A stretch of 64,000 nucleotides of DNA, from the NCBI RefSeq assembly GCF_020711255.1, contig NZ_JAJFAW010000002.1, positions 186,001-250,000 of the forward strand. The letters run 5' to 3'. Below, piece by piece: positions 50,908-59,770 of this stretch. The DNA comes from Hymenobacter plasmatis. Its GTDB lineage: Bacteria; Bacteroidota; Bacteroidia; Cytophagales; Hymenobacteraceae. The position numbers and the translations under genes were made by a program. The notes under the pieces were generated by a model. That model was not told the origin of the DNA and made no database searches. It worked only from the letters and a program-made list of their open reading frames with translations. The first letter of the stretch is position 1, and every line of letters starts with the position of its first letter.

Positions 50908-53391
50908 TTACTGTCCGGTTGAGGTTGGTTGGCCGTTGCCAGTTCGCTCCCCGACCGGCTTCAAGTTGGTTTCGAACAGCTTGAGAATGCGCTTGTACTC
51001 GTCGGTCCACGAGGAAGGCTCGATGAAGCCGTGGTCTTCGACGGGGTACACGGCCAGCTCCCAGTTTTCCTTTTTCAGTTCAATAAGCCGCTGCGACAGG
51101 CGCACGATGTCCTGGAACTGCACATTGGTGTCGACCATGCCGTGGCACATGAGCAAGGCGCCTTTCAAGCCGCTGGCGTAGTTGATGGGCGAGGAGCGGG
51201 CGTAGGCAATGGAGTCGTTGTAGGGCTCGTTGAGGATGTTGTCGGTGTAGCCGTGGTTGTAGTGCGCCCAATCCGTGACGGAACGCAAAGCGCCGCCGGC
51301 CCGGAACACGTCAGGCTGCGTGAACATGGCCATCAGGGTGATAAAACCGCCGTATGAGCCACCGTAAATCCCCAGGCGCTGCGGGCTGATGCCGTATTTC
51401 TCCGTCAAAAGCTTGGCTCCGTCCACCTGGTCGGTGAGGTCTTTGCCACCCATGTAGCGGTAGATGCCCGTGCGCACGTCGCGCCCGTAGCCCGCCGAGC
51501 CGCGGTAATCGATATCGAGCACCGTGTAGCCCTTCTCCACCAGCAGGTTGTTGAACAGGTACTCGTGGAAGTAGCTGCTCCACCACTTGTGAGCGTTCTG
51601 CACATAGCCCGAGCCGTGCACGAATATCACGGCCGGGCCCTGCGCCACGGGGGTAGCCGGACGGTAGAGCCGGGCGTACACGTCGGCCCCATCGCGGGCC
51701 TTGAAGGTGATGATTTCGGGGTCGCGCCAGGAGTAGCTTTCAAACTCCGGCGTGGTACTGTGGGTGAGCTGCCGCATTTTCGCCTTGGGCTTGTTGTCCA
51801 TCACGTACAGTTCCCAGGGCTTGTTGGTATAGCTGTAGCGCACGGCCAGGGTGCGGCCGTCGGGCGACACCTCCACTTCGTGCGCCCCGGGGCGGCTGGT
51901 CATTTGCTGAAGCGTGCCGCCGTTCAGCGGCATTTGGTAAAAATGCCGCTCGCCGGGGTGGGTGGCGTTGGCGATAAGGTACCAGGTCTTATGGTCGCGG
52001 CCCAACTGAGCACTTTGGATTTCGAACTTGCCGCTGGTCAGCGCCTTCTTCTCACCGGATGCGGCGTCTACCGTGTATAGGTGGCTGTAGCCGGTTTCCT
52101 CGCTCTGGAACCACACCCGGCGGCTGTCGGGTAGCCAGCCCACGCTGCCCGGCCCGTTCCCGATGCCGGGGCCGCTAATCCAGGCGTCGTCGTGCTGCCG
52201 GTCGAGCATCTTGATTTTCTGCGTGGCCGGGTCAAGGCCCACAATCCACCGGTCCTTGTTGTCGGCGGTGCGCATCACCAGAAAAGCCCGCTGCCCATCA
52301 GCCGACCAGTACGGGCCGAAAGGCTGCACGCGGCGCAGTTCAGCCACCGTTTTTTTCGCCTTACTGGCCGCCTTTGCCTCCGTAGAATCGGCCGGCACAG
52401 GGGCTTTGGCCGGCAGCTGGTACTCTTTACGGTAGGCGGGCTGCTCGTCCAGTCCTTTCAGCTCGCTATAGCCCAGCACGAAAGTGGTGTCACGGGCAAT
52501 GTCATAGATACCAAGCTCGTACGCCGTTTGTGGTGAACCCACTTTGGGCCGGCTCGAAATGTCTTCCGTGAAGCCTGAAGCCGTCACGAAGCTGGGTACC
52601 AGCGCCACTTTGGCCGCGGCGGGCTCCTGCATCAGCGTGTAGGTCACGTAGCGGCCATCGGGGCTGAACTGCAGGTTTTCCACGGATTGCTGGCCCAGGT
52701 AGATGGCTTTGGGACGCAGCTTGCTTAGGACTCTCTGCTGGCGCTCCTGGGCCTGCCGGTCTTGGTCGCGCAGCCGCACCACCTCGAACAGCGCAAGCTG
52801 CTGCGCCCGCAAGTAGCGCTCGGCCTTGTCGGTGGGCGAGGTACTAGCGGGCTTACTGCCCTTGCGGAAATCGGTGCGCTGCGTAGTTTCGCCGGTGACG
52901 GGGTCCCAGGTGTACAGGTTCTGCGCCCGCACGTAGCTCACCAGCTTGCCCAGCAAGGCAAACGCGGGCCGGGTTTCGCGTTCGGCGGTATTGGTCACGC
53001 GCCGAATTTTCTGCGTTTTGAGGTCGAGCAGGAAGATGTCACCGTCACGCTCGTACACCTTGCGCGAAAAAGCGGCATCGTACACGCCGCTGCTGGCCGG
53101 CAGTTCCCGCTGCTCCCGCGCGCTCACTTTGCGCGGGGTGGCCGTGCCCGTGGACGCCACCTGGTACAGCGAGTCGCGCCGGTCTTTGGTGGGGTTCCAG
53201 TTGAAGTAGATATGGCGGCCATCCTCGGCCCAATAGATGTTGGACGGTGAGGTGCCCAGCCACTGCGCCGGCTCCCGCATGATTTTCTCAACGGTTAGCG
53301 GAGCCAGGCTGCCAGCAGCCACGACAGGAACCTGAGCCAGTGCGGGTTCTGCTGTCACCAGCATTAGCCCAAGAAGGTAAAAATTGCGCAT
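50908..53391 (-). CDS. S9 family peptidase, dipeptidyl peptidase IV-like
   Basis: The 827-residue secreted enzyme has a signal peptide (NFYLLGLMLVTAEPALAQ), a long beta-propeller (WAEDGRHIYFNWNPTKD... RPKVGSPQTAYELGIYDI), and a hydrolase domain with GIYGGSYGGFITL (Ser679). The catalytic His lies in PVEDHGFIEPSSW near the end. It differs from the adjacent S9A enzyme in domain spacing and belongs with DPP-IV/acylaminoacyl peptidases. Two S9 genes converge here, pointing to peptide scavenging in the periplasm. ATG 53391 follows a promoter box by three bases. Confidence 0.92.
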   Translation of the reverse strand: MRNFYLLGLMLVTAEPALAQVPVVAAGSLAPLTVEKIMREPAQWLGTSPSNIYWAEDGRHIYFNWNPTKDRRDSLYQVASTGTATPRKVSAREQRELPASSGVYDAAFSRKVYERDGDIFLLDLKTQKIRRVTNTAERETRPAFALLGKLVSYVRAQNLYTWDPVTGETTQRTDFRKGSKPASTSPTDKAERYLRAQQLALFEVVRLRDQDRQAQERQQRVLSKLRPKAIYLGQQSVENLQFSPDGRYVTYTLMQEPAAAKVALVPSFVTASGFTEDISSRPKVGSPQTAYELGIYDIARDTTFVLGYSELKGLDEQPAYRKEYQLPAKAPVPADSTEAKAASKAKKTVAELRRVQPFGPYWSADGQRAFLVMRTADNKDRWIVGLDPATQKIKMLDRQHDDAWISGPGIGNGPGSVGWLPDSRRVWFQSEETGYSHLYTVDAASGEKKALTSGKFEIQSAQLGRDHKTWYLIANATHPGERHFYQMPLNGGTLQQMTSRPGAHEVEVSPDGRTLAVRYSYTNKPWELYVMDNKPKAKMRQLTHSTTPEFESYSWRDPEIITFKARDGADVYARLYRPATPVAQGPAVIFVHGSGYVQNAHKWWSSYFHEYLFNNLLVEKGYTVLDIDYRGSAGYGRDVRTGIYRYMGGKDLTDQVDGAKLLTEKYGISPQRLGIYGGSYGGFITLMAMFTQPDVFRAGGALRSVTDWAHYNHGYTDNILNEPYNDSIAYARSSPINYASGLKGALLMCHGMVDTNVQFQDIVRLSQRLIELKKENWELAVYPVEDHGFIEPSSWTDEYKRILKLFETNLKPVGERTGNGQPTSTGQ

Positions 53392-53394
53392 CAA

Positions 53395-53402
53395 CAAATC
53401 TA
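53395..53402 (-). promoter_or_regulatory. -7 promoter box TAGATTTG next to the start codon
   Basis: Perfect TAnnTTTG on the minus strand with three bases to the ATG at 53391; leaderless mRNA expected. Confidence 0.6.
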
Positions 53403-53618
53403 CTCCTGTAAGCTCAAGAATTGCAGCGGAAGCGTGGTTACCCAAGCGCCCGGCACCTCGGATGCTAACCGATTGGCCATTGGGCCGATGTGTGAGCTCT
53501 GCTATTGCGTCAATAGCAGAGTGACGCTCACCCTACAATCAGTCCGTTGGCTCGCCTTTTGGCAACCATTTGCCCGCGCTCGCGCTATTCAATATGCTCA
53601 ACCTGATTAACCAAGCCC

Positions 53619-54680
53619 ATGCAACTAGGAATTAGCTCATTTGGGGAGGTAAGCCCGGCCCACGTGGCGGGCGGCGACTACACCGCCGGCAAGCGCATGC
53701 AGGAGCTGCTGGCTCTGGCCCGGCTGGCCGACGAAGTTGGGCTGGACGTGCTGGCCCTGGGCGAGCACCACCGGCCCGATTTTATCATCTCCGCGCCCGA
53801 AGTCATTCTGGCGGCGGTGGCGGCCGTTACCCGGCGCATCCGCCTGTCCAGCGCCGTCACCGTGCTCAGCTCCGCCGACCCGGTACGGGTGTTTCAGAAT
53901 TTTGCCACGGTAGATTTGATTTCCGGCGGCCGGGCCGAGATTATCGCAGGCCGCGGCTCGTTTATTGAGTCCTACCCGCTGTTTGGCTACGACCTCAACG
54001 ATTACGACGAGCTATTCGTCGAGAAGCTCAACCTGCTGCTCAAAATCAACGGCAGCGAAGTGGTTTCGTGGCAGGGCAAGCACCGCCCCAGCATCGCGGC
54101 GCAGGGCGTGTACCCGCGCCCCGCGCAGCCCAAGCTGCCCGTCTGGATTGGCATCGGCGGCACGCCCGCTTCGGCGGTGCGGGCCGGCAAATTGGGCTTG
54201 CCCCTGACCATTGCCATCCTCGGCGGCGCCCCGGCCCGCTACGTGCCGTTTGCGGAGCTCTACCGCGAATCAGCCCAACACGCCGGCCACGACGCGGCCC
54301 AACTCCCGCTGGCCCTCAACTGCCACTTCCACCTGGCAGATACTTCCGAGCAAGCCGCCGACGAGTTTTTTCCGCCCTACTCGCAGCTTATGAACCGCAT
54401 CGGCCGCGAGCGGGGCTGGTCGCCCATGAACCGCCGCCACTTCGATTTCCTGCGCGGCCCCGAGGGCCCCCTGTTCGTTGGCACGGCCCAGGAAATCACG
54501 GAGAAGCTGCTGTACCTGCACGGGCTGTTCAACCACACCCGCTTTTTGGCTCAACTGGTGCTGGAGGGCATATCGCACCAAAGCGTGATGCATTCCATCA
54601 ACCTGTTTGGCACGCAGGTAGCCCCGGCAGTGCGCGAAGCCCTGGCCAGCCAGAGCCCAGCCCCAAGGCTGAAACAATAG
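53619..54680 (+). CDS. LLM-class flavin-dependent oxidoreductase
   Basis: The 353-residue protein is a luciferase-like TIM barrel: LARLADEVGLDVLALGEHHRPDFIISAPEVILAAVAAVTRRIRLSSAVTVLSSADPVRVFQNFATVDLISGGRAEIIAGRGSF is the diagnostic F420/FMN-binding portion. It could be a monooxygenase or F420/FMN-linked reductase; the substrate is unknown. No companion flavin reductase is encoded nearby. Confidence 0.9.
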   Translation: MQLGISSFGEVSPAHVAGGDYTAGKRMQELLALARLADEVGLDVLALGEHHRPDFIISAPEVILAAVAAVTRRIRLSSAVTVLSSADPVRVFQNFATVDLISGGRAEIIAGRGSFIESYPLFGYDLNDYDELFVEKLNLLLKINGSEVVSWQGKHRPSIAAQGVYPRPAQPKLPVWIGIGGTPASAVRAGKLGLPLTIAILGGAPARYVPFAELYRESAQHAGHDAAQLPLALNCHFHLADTSEQAADEFFPPYSQLMNRIGRERGWSPMNRRHFDFLRGPEGPLFVGTAQEITEKLLYLHGLFNHTRFLAQLVLEGISHQSVMHSINLFGTQVAPAVREALASQSPAPRLKQ

Positions 54681-54743
54681 AAAAAGCACTATGTTTACAG
54701 AAGCTTCTTCTACCCTCTCATTGAAGCTTTTCGCTTTCCCAAC

Positions 54744-55262
54744 ATGGTAAATCTTCTGTGGTCCATCCTGAACGTCGCGTTACTGCTGGCCTTTGTGTAC
54801 ATCTTTTGGCGGGCCGCCTTATTGGTCAAACGGCACATTGGGCTGGCAGCCGCTATGTTCTTTGGCTTCGCGCTGCTGCTAATTGGCTGCAGCAAATCCG
54901 GCTCGGGTATAGCCGCTTCACCCTCCCCCACCGCTAACTTGTTGACCGGTGTGCCCAAAGATGCCCCGCTGGCAAACGCTTCTTCCGTTCAGCGCATAAC
55001 CTTAGGCGGAACTAACAAGCTGGACCTGTTAGCCGAGTACTACACGGATAAAGGCACCATCACAAAGCCCCGTGGGCTTTATGCCACGGTATCTGGTTTT
55101 ATGGTAGGCCACAGTTGGCAGCCCGCCTTTGGGTGGGCAGAAAAGCGTGGCAATCAGCTTTATTACAGTGTCGCGGTCGACCACCACTATAGTTTGCTGG
55201 GCGTGCGCGTATTTACGCAAGCCGGTGAGTTATTTCAGGGCCTGATGCCGCCTAGCAAGTAA
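54744..55262 (+). CDS. small membrane protein, function unknown
   Basis: The 172-residue product begins with two hydrophobic stretches: LLWSILNVALLLAFVYIFWRAALLV and HIGLAAAMFFGFALLLIGC. The rest is a soluble C-terminal part (LNGQ-poor, with RITLGGTNKLDLLAEYYTDKG and GVRVFTQAGELFQGLMPP). The Cys at the end of the second stretch resembles a lipobox but comes too late for a signal peptide. Base composition looks less GC-rich than its neighbours, so recent acquisition is possible. No family recognised. Confidence 0.5.
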   Translation: MVNLLWSILNVALLLAFVYIFWRAALLVKRHIGLAAAMFFGFALLLIGCSKSGSGIAASPSPTANLLTGVPKDAPLANASSVQRITLGGTNKLDLLAEYYTDKGTITKPRGLYATVSGFMVGHSWQPAFGWAEKRGNQLYYSVAVDHHYSLLGVRVFTQAGELFQGLMPPSK

Positions 55263-55285
55263 GCGGAACTGAAGCTTGACTTAAC

Positions 55286-55319
55286 AAAAAAACCGCCGGA
55301 CGCGAGCCCGGCGGTTTTT
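55286..55319. terminator. bidirectional terminator
   Basis: AAAAACCGCCGG / CCGGCGGTTTTT between convergent genes (54744-55262 product and ahcY). Confidence 0.85.
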
Positions 55320-55350
55320 ATGCTTAATGCTTTTATCAAGCGAAGCTCGC

Positions 55351-56667
55351 TTAGTAGCGGTACAAATCCGATTTGAACGGACCTTCTACCGGTACCTTGA
55401 TGTAGTCGGCTTGCTTGGGAGTCAGCTCGTCCAGCTCCACGCCGATTTTGGCGAGGTGCAGGCGGGCCACTTTCTCGTCCAAGTGCTTAGGCAGAGTGTA
55501 CACCTGGTTTTCGTACTGGTCGCCACGCTCCCATAGCTCAAGTTGAGCCAGAGTCTGGTTGGTGAACGAGTTCGACATTACGAACGAGGGGTGGCCGGTG
55601 GCGCAGCCCAGGTTCACGAGACGGCCTTCGGCCAGAATGATGACCTCTTTGCCATCGATGGTGTAGATGTCCACCTGGGGCTTCACCGTGTCCTTGGTGT
55701 GGCCGTAGTTGCCGTTCAGCCACGCCATGTCAATCTCATCGTCGAAGTGGCCGATGTTGCAGACAATGGCTTTGTCCTTCAGGCTGCGGAAGTGCTGCTC
55801 GGTGAGGATGTCGCAGTTGCCGGTAGCCGTCACCACGATGTCGGCTTCCTTCACGGCGTTGGTCAATTTCTTCACGGCGTAGCCGTCCATGGCCGCTTGA
55901 AGGGCGCAGATGGGGTCAATTTCGGTCACGATAACGCGGGCACCGGCACCGGCCAACGAGGCAGCCGTGCCTTTTCCTACGTCGCCGTAGCCGGCCACAA
56001 CGGCCACTTTGCCGGCCATCATCACGTCGGTTGCGCGACGGATAGCGTCCACGGCCGACTCTTTGCAGCCGTATTTGTTATCAAATTTCGACTTCGTTAC
56101 CGAGTCGTTTACGTTGATGGCGGGGAAGGGAAGCGAGCCGTTTTTCACCCGCTCATAAAGGCGCAGAACACCGGTGGTCGTCTCTTCCGAAACGCCTTTG
56201 ATGCCGGCGGCCAGCTCGGGGTACTGGTTCAGCACCATGTTGGTCAGGTCGCCGCCATCGTCCAGAATCATGTTCAAAGGCTGGCGGTCTTCGCCGAAGT
56301 ACAGCGTCTGCTCGATGCACCAGTTGAACTCTTCTTCGTTCATGCCTTTCCAAGCATATACCGGGATGCCAGCGGCGGCAATGGCTGCCGCGGCGTGGTC
56401 CTGAGTCGAGAAGATGTTGCACGACGACCACGTCACCTCAGCGCCCAGCGCCTTGAGGGTTTCGATGAGCACCGCCGTTTGGATGGTCATGTGCAGGCAG
56501 CCGGCAATGCGGGCCCCTTTGAAGGGCTGGGCAGCGCCAAACTCCTCGCGCAGGCTCATCAAACCGGGCATTTCGGCTTCGGCGAGGCGGATTTCCTTGC
56601 GGCCCCACTCGGCCAGGCTCATGTCCTTTACTTTGTACGGAACGTACGTTTTCGTCGTGGTTTCCAA
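55351..56667 (-). CDS. ahcY: adenosylhomocysteinase
   Basis: The 438-residue enzyme splits S-adenosylhomocysteine into homocysteine and adenosine, removing the inhibitor made by methyltransferases. It has [16 protein letters not shown], the catalytic [11 protein letters not shown], the NAD-binding [27 protein letters not shown] and the C-terminal [14 protein letters not shown]. No ATG lies at the expected start: the first in-frame ATG (56622) would remove conserved residues. I therefore chose TTG 56667 ([22 protein letters not shown]), which matches family N-termini; the frame opens at 56709. metK is nearby. Confidence 0.93.
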   Translation of the reverse strand: METTTKTYVPYKVKDMSLAEWGRKEIRLAEAEMPGLMSLREEFGAAQPFKGARIAGCLHMTIQTAVLIETLKALGAEVTWSSCNIFSTQDHAAAAIAAAGIPVYAWKGMNEEEFNWCIEQTLYFGEDRQPLNMILDDGGDLTNMVLNQYPELAAGIKGVSEETTTGVLRLYERVKNGSLPFPAINVNDSVTKSKFDNKYGCKESAVDAIRRATDVMMAGKVAVVAGYGDVGKGTAASLAGAGARVIVTEIDPICALQAAMDGYAVKKLTNAVKEADIVVTATGNCDILTEQHFRSLKDKAIVCNIGHFDDEIDMAWLNGNYGHTKDTVKPQVDIYTIDGKEVIILAEGRLVNLGCATGHPSFVMSNSFTNQTLAQLELWERGDQYENQVYTLPKHLDEKVARLHLAKIGVELDELTPKQADYIKVPVEGPFKSDLYRY

Positions 56668-56706
56668 CGTAATGCGGGTTAGTTTGTAGTATTCGGGGTT
56701 CAACTG

Positions 56707-56714
56707 CAAAGATA
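56707..56714 (-). promoter_or_regulatory. -7 promoter box TATCTTTG for ahcY
   Basis: Perfect TAnnTTTG on the minus strand. The predicted transcript would start near 56703, about 35 bases before TTG 56667. Confidence 0.6.
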
Positions 56715-56739
56715 CGATATTTGTTCAGGGCCAAACGCG

Positions 56740-56771
56740 AAAAGGCCCGCACCACAACGGTACGGGCCTTT
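56740..56771 (-). terminator. terminator after the DUF4397 gene
   Basis: AAAGGCCCG / CGGGCCTTT stem lying between the DUF4397 stop and the ahcY promoter on the same strand; it insulates the two genes. Confidence 0.75.
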
Positions 56772-56807
56772 CGGAATAGACGAGCTAGAGCAGCTGGCTA
56801 GGCCGGC

Positions 56808-57563
56808 TTAGTTGTTCTGTGACAGGAAGGCCTTAACCTTCTGGTCCTGGTTGAGGCTGCCTTGGGTTCCGCTCACCACCACGGTGTAAATCTTACCGGC
56901 TTCGTAGGTTTTGGTACCCGAACCGGAGCCCGAGCCGTCGCCTACTTGCGCAATCGGCGTGGCGCCGGCAGTAGCCGAATTATCCAAGATGGACAATGCG
57001 TAGGCGCCGGGGGCAAACTCGGTAAAAGCCGACGCCGAATTGACGCCTACGTTGGTCACCACATCGGCCACCACGGGGCCCGTCACGGTGCTGGTCACTT
57101 GGGAGAGCCGAAGCGGGGTGCCCACACCCTGCGCCAGGTTGATGAGGCGAATGCGCGCTTTGCCGGTGGTTGGAGCCGTCAAATCGTCGGGAAAGAGCAG
57201 ACCATTAACCGTGGAAGGAGAAGTGGCGGGCGTAGCCACAAAAGTGTACGTCTTATCTTTTTCGGGCGCCAGCGTCATCGTAAATGCCGCTTGCGTACCG
57301 GCCGTTATTTGCAGCGAATGGCTCCCGGTTTGAATGCCTTGGTAGCTGCTGCTGGCCCCGTAGGCGAGCGACGCTTTCTCCGTGTTATCCACCAGGAATT
57401 TCAGCGTTGTGGGGGCAATGTGCGAAGCAGCGTTTATAAAAGCTACTTTTCCTTGGTCGACAGGGGCCGGAGCTGGCGTGTCGCTTTTGCTGCACGAGGC
57501 CAGCAGCAGGGAGGCCGGCAGAATGGCTTGGAAGGCACGGCGAAAAATCAAAGATGTCTCCAT
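56808..57563 (-). CDS. DUF4397 lipoprotein
   Basis: The 251-residue product has a lipobox LASC (Cys24) and then two beta-sandwich-like halves matching DUF4397: VAFINAASHIAPTTLKFLVDNTEKASLAYGASSSYQGIQTGSHSLQI and ARIRLINLAQGVGTPLRLSQV. Such proteins are found on Bacteroidota outer membranes and in some archaea; role unknown. ATG 57563 (METSLIF) was chosen over the upstream in-frame codon at 57575. Confidence 0.82.
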   Translation of the reverse strand: METSLIFRRAFQAILPASLLLASCSKSDTPAPAPVDQGKVAFINAASHIAPTTLKFLVDNTEKASLAYGASSSYQGIQTGSHSLQITAGTQAAFTMTLAPEKDKTYTFVATPATSPSTVNGLLFPDDLTAPTTGKARIRLINLAQGVGTPLRLSQVTSTVTGPVVADVVTNVGVNSASAFTEFAPGAYALSILDNSATAGATPIAQVGDGSGSGSGTKTYEAGKIYTVVVSGTQGSLNQDQKVKAFLSQNN

Positions 57564-57706
57564 AAGAAATATCAACTATTTAAGTGAAGCTGGCCGTCCG
57601 GAATTGCCCGGCCGGCCCGGCCTGAACGTACAAGTACCCAGCTTTGTTGAGTTGGGATGCAGAAATAAGAGGCTCTGTGCCCAAAACTCAACCTTAACTG
57701 CGCTAT

Positions 57707-57714
57707 TATCTTTG
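57707..57714 (+). promoter_or_regulatory. -7 promoter box TATCTTTG next to the start codon
   Basis: Perfect TAnnTTTG, four bases before ATG 57719; leaderless mRNA expected. Confidence 0.65.
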
Positions 57715-57718
57715 TTCT

Positions 57719-58330
57719 ATGCACGAAATAAACCGACTAGCCGCGCAGCCGTGGCGGCTACGCGGCGTGGCTATGGTAGCATTGGCTATTAGCCTGTTGG
57801 GCTCAGCCCAGGCCCAAAAAGCCCCCGCCACCATTCGCCTGAGCCCCCAGGATGCCGAACGCGGCCTGAACGGCCCGCAGCACAATTTCGACTTCCTGCC
57901 TCCCGGCGAGACGGGCAACAATTACCAATCGGCCGGCTTTTTTGGCCAAAAGCTGCGACCCTACCTAGCGGGCAACCCCGAGGCGCTGGCCCACCTCGAT
58001 GACTACCGCCGCCAAAAAACCATTTTTCTGATTGACCGGCTGGTGGCGGTTGGCGCGTTTGGCCTGTACGGGCAGCAGATTTTTGCTCACGGCGACGCCG
58101 TCTATTTCAACGACACTCAAAAAGCGGCCATTGGCGTGTTTGCCACCAGCGTCCTGGCCACTGTCCTCATCAACCGCAACACCAATACGCACCTGCTGCG
58201 CGCCGTCACGGCGTACAATGCCGGAGTTGCCCACGTGGGAGGCTGGCAACGCCTGCAACCCACCACCGTAGGCTTGGGCACCTCGCCAACGGGGCAGCCG
58301 CTGCTGGCTTTGCGCTGGGCCTTGCGCTAA
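57719..58330 (+). CDS. secreted protein, function unknown
   Basis: The 203-residue product has an N-terminal basic segment and hydrophobic signal (GVAMVALAISLLGSAQAQ). A short Pro/Gly part follows, then two hydrophobic helices (IDRLVAVGAFGLYGQQIFA and AAIGVFATSVLATVLI). The C-terminus ends with LLALRWALR, which could be a beta strand. No family recognised. It is 29 bases before the methyltransferase gene, so co-transcription is likely unless that gene has its own promoter. Confidence 0.5.
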   Translation: MHEINRLAAQPWRLRGVAMVALAISLLGSAQAQKAPATIRLSPQDAERGLNGPQHNFDFLPPGETGNNYQSAGFFGQKLRPYLAGNPEALAHLDDYRRQKTIFLIDRLVAVGAFGLYGQQIFAHGDAVYFNDTQKAAIGVFATSVLATVLINRNTNTHLLRAVTAYNAGVAHVGGWQRLQPTTVGLGTSPTGQPLLALRWALR

Positions 58331-58359
58331 AGGTCTCGTTTATCCGTATAGGTTTCTTC

Positions 58360-59571
58360 ATGGACTACCCCTTGCCCGAAGCGGCCAGGCGCTACGTGGC
58401 CGCGCACTTGCACGACGACCCCGCCCACTTGGCCCTCCAAGCCCGCCGCCACCCCGGCCTGCCCGTACCCGAACTGGTGCGCCAGATTCAGGCCCGCCAA
58501 AAAGCCCGCGCCAAACTGCCGGCCTGGGCCGATAACCCCGAACTGATTTTCCCGCCGTCCCTCTCCGTCGAGCAGGCTTCCTCGGCCCGCACGGCCGCCT
58601 TCAAAGCCAGCTTGGTTGAGGGCCAGCGAATAGCAGACCTGACCGGCGGCTTTGGAGCTGACACGGCCCATTTCGCGGCTCGCGTGGCCCAAGTGGACTA
58701 TGTGGAGCGCGACCCCAAGCTAGCCGCCATTGTGCGCTATAACATGGCCCAACTGGGCATCGCCAATGTGACGGTGCATTCGACCGATGCGCTGGACTTT
58801 CTCAAAAGTACACCTGAGCATTTCGATTGGCTCTACCTCGACCCGGCGCGACGCGACACGGCGGCCCGCAAGATCTTCCTGCTGCACGATTGCGAGCCCG
58901 ACGTCGTCAAGCTTTTGCCTCTGTTGCTGCACAAAGCCGACAAAGTACTGCTCAAGACCTCGCCCATGCTTGACATTGAGCATGCCGTTCAGGGCCTGGC
59001 ACACGTGCGCCGCCTCTGGGTCGTAGCCGTAGACAATGAGGTGAAGGAAGTGCTTTACGAATTGGGCCAGGAGCCCGCCGTGGACCCCGAGCGCTACGCC
59101 CTAAACCTACGCCGTGACGGTACCCAGCAAGAATTCCGGCTCAACCGTGCCCGCGAGGCCCGCGCCCTCCCCCGCTACGCCGAAGCCCAGCAGTACCTCT
59201 ACGAGCCCAACGCAGCAGTGCTCAAAGCAGGAGCCTTCCGCAGTATTGGCACGGCCTTCGAGCTGTTGAAACTGCACCAGCACAGCCACCTCTACACATC
59301 TGATGTGTTACGGGCCGACTTCCCGGGTCGAATATTCCGAGTTCGGGCCGTTGAAAAGGCCGACGGAGCAGCTCTCAAGGCGCACCTGGGCCCGGAGGCG
59401 CGCGCCCACGTTACCACTCGCAATTTCCCGGACTCGGTGGCCGACTTCCGTCGGCGAACGGGAATCCGGGAAGGTGGCGAGGTATATCTCTTTGCTACCA
59501 CGGACCTACGGGGTCGGCCCGTGGTGCTCGTTTGCGAAAAGGTGCATGTTCTGTCGCAGGAAAATATCTAA
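58360..59571 (+). CDS. SAM-dependent methyltransferase with THUMP-like domain
   Basis: The 403-residue protein has an N-terminal helical part, then a class I methyltransferase core: IADLTGGFGADTAHFAARVAQVDYVERDP is the SAM loop and LYLDPARRDTAARK the catalytic-loop DPA. A C-terminal THUMP-like domain follows (about 320-400: GRIFRVRAVEKADGAALKAHLGPEARAHVTTRNFPDSVADFRRRTGI). Proteins with this layout are RNA-methyltransferase-like; the target is unknown. A box TAGGTTTC, one mismatch from consensus, ends three bases before the ATG. Confidence 0.85.
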   Translation: MDYPLPEAARRYVAAHLHDDPAHLALQARRHPGLPVPELVRQIQARQKARAKLPAWADNPELIFPPSLSVEQASSARTAAFKASLVEGQRIADLTGGFGADTAHFAARVAQVDYVERDPKLAAIVRYNMAQLGIANVTVHSTDALDFLKSTPEHFDWLYLDPARRDTAARKIFLLHDCEPDVVKLLPLLLHKADKVLLKTSPMLDIEHAVQGLAHVRRLWVVAVDNEVKEVLYELGQEPAVDPERYALNLRRDGTQQEFRLNRAREARALPRYAEAQQYLYEPNAAVLKAGAFRSIGTAFELLKLHQHSHLYTSDVLRADFPGRIFRVRAVEKADGAALKAHLGPEARAHVTTRNFPDSVADFRRRTGIREGGEVYLFATTDLRGRPVVLVCEKVHVLSQENI

Positions 59572-59689
59572 AGGCAGGCTATTTGCTTTCCTGTTTTTAT
59601 CAGATTTTAGCACAGCTGGACGCATCTGGCTGCTGAGCATTATGATGTTCACACCGGCCATTCACAAGGGCTAATAGCCCGGATTTCCG

Positions 59690-59697
59690 TAGTTTTG
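59690..59697 (+). promoter_or_regulatory. -7 promoter box TAGTTTTG for metK
   Basis: Perfect TAnnTTTG. The nearest in-frame start is GTG 59702, four bases on; the conserved ATG is 59771. Confidence 0.6.
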
Positions 59698-59770
59698 TTC
59701 TGTGACTGCCCATTGGCTCTTGCCCGGCAACCACACTTCTTTGTTCTTTTTCGCTCTTTTCGCGCTTTCA

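Noticed and set aside
55543..56682. 379-codon open frame opposite ahcY
   Set aside because: Antisense shadow; ahcY is unmistakable on the minus strand.
56668..56706. SAM/SAH riboswitch before ahcY or metK
   Set aside because: The leaders are too short and show no matching conserved core.
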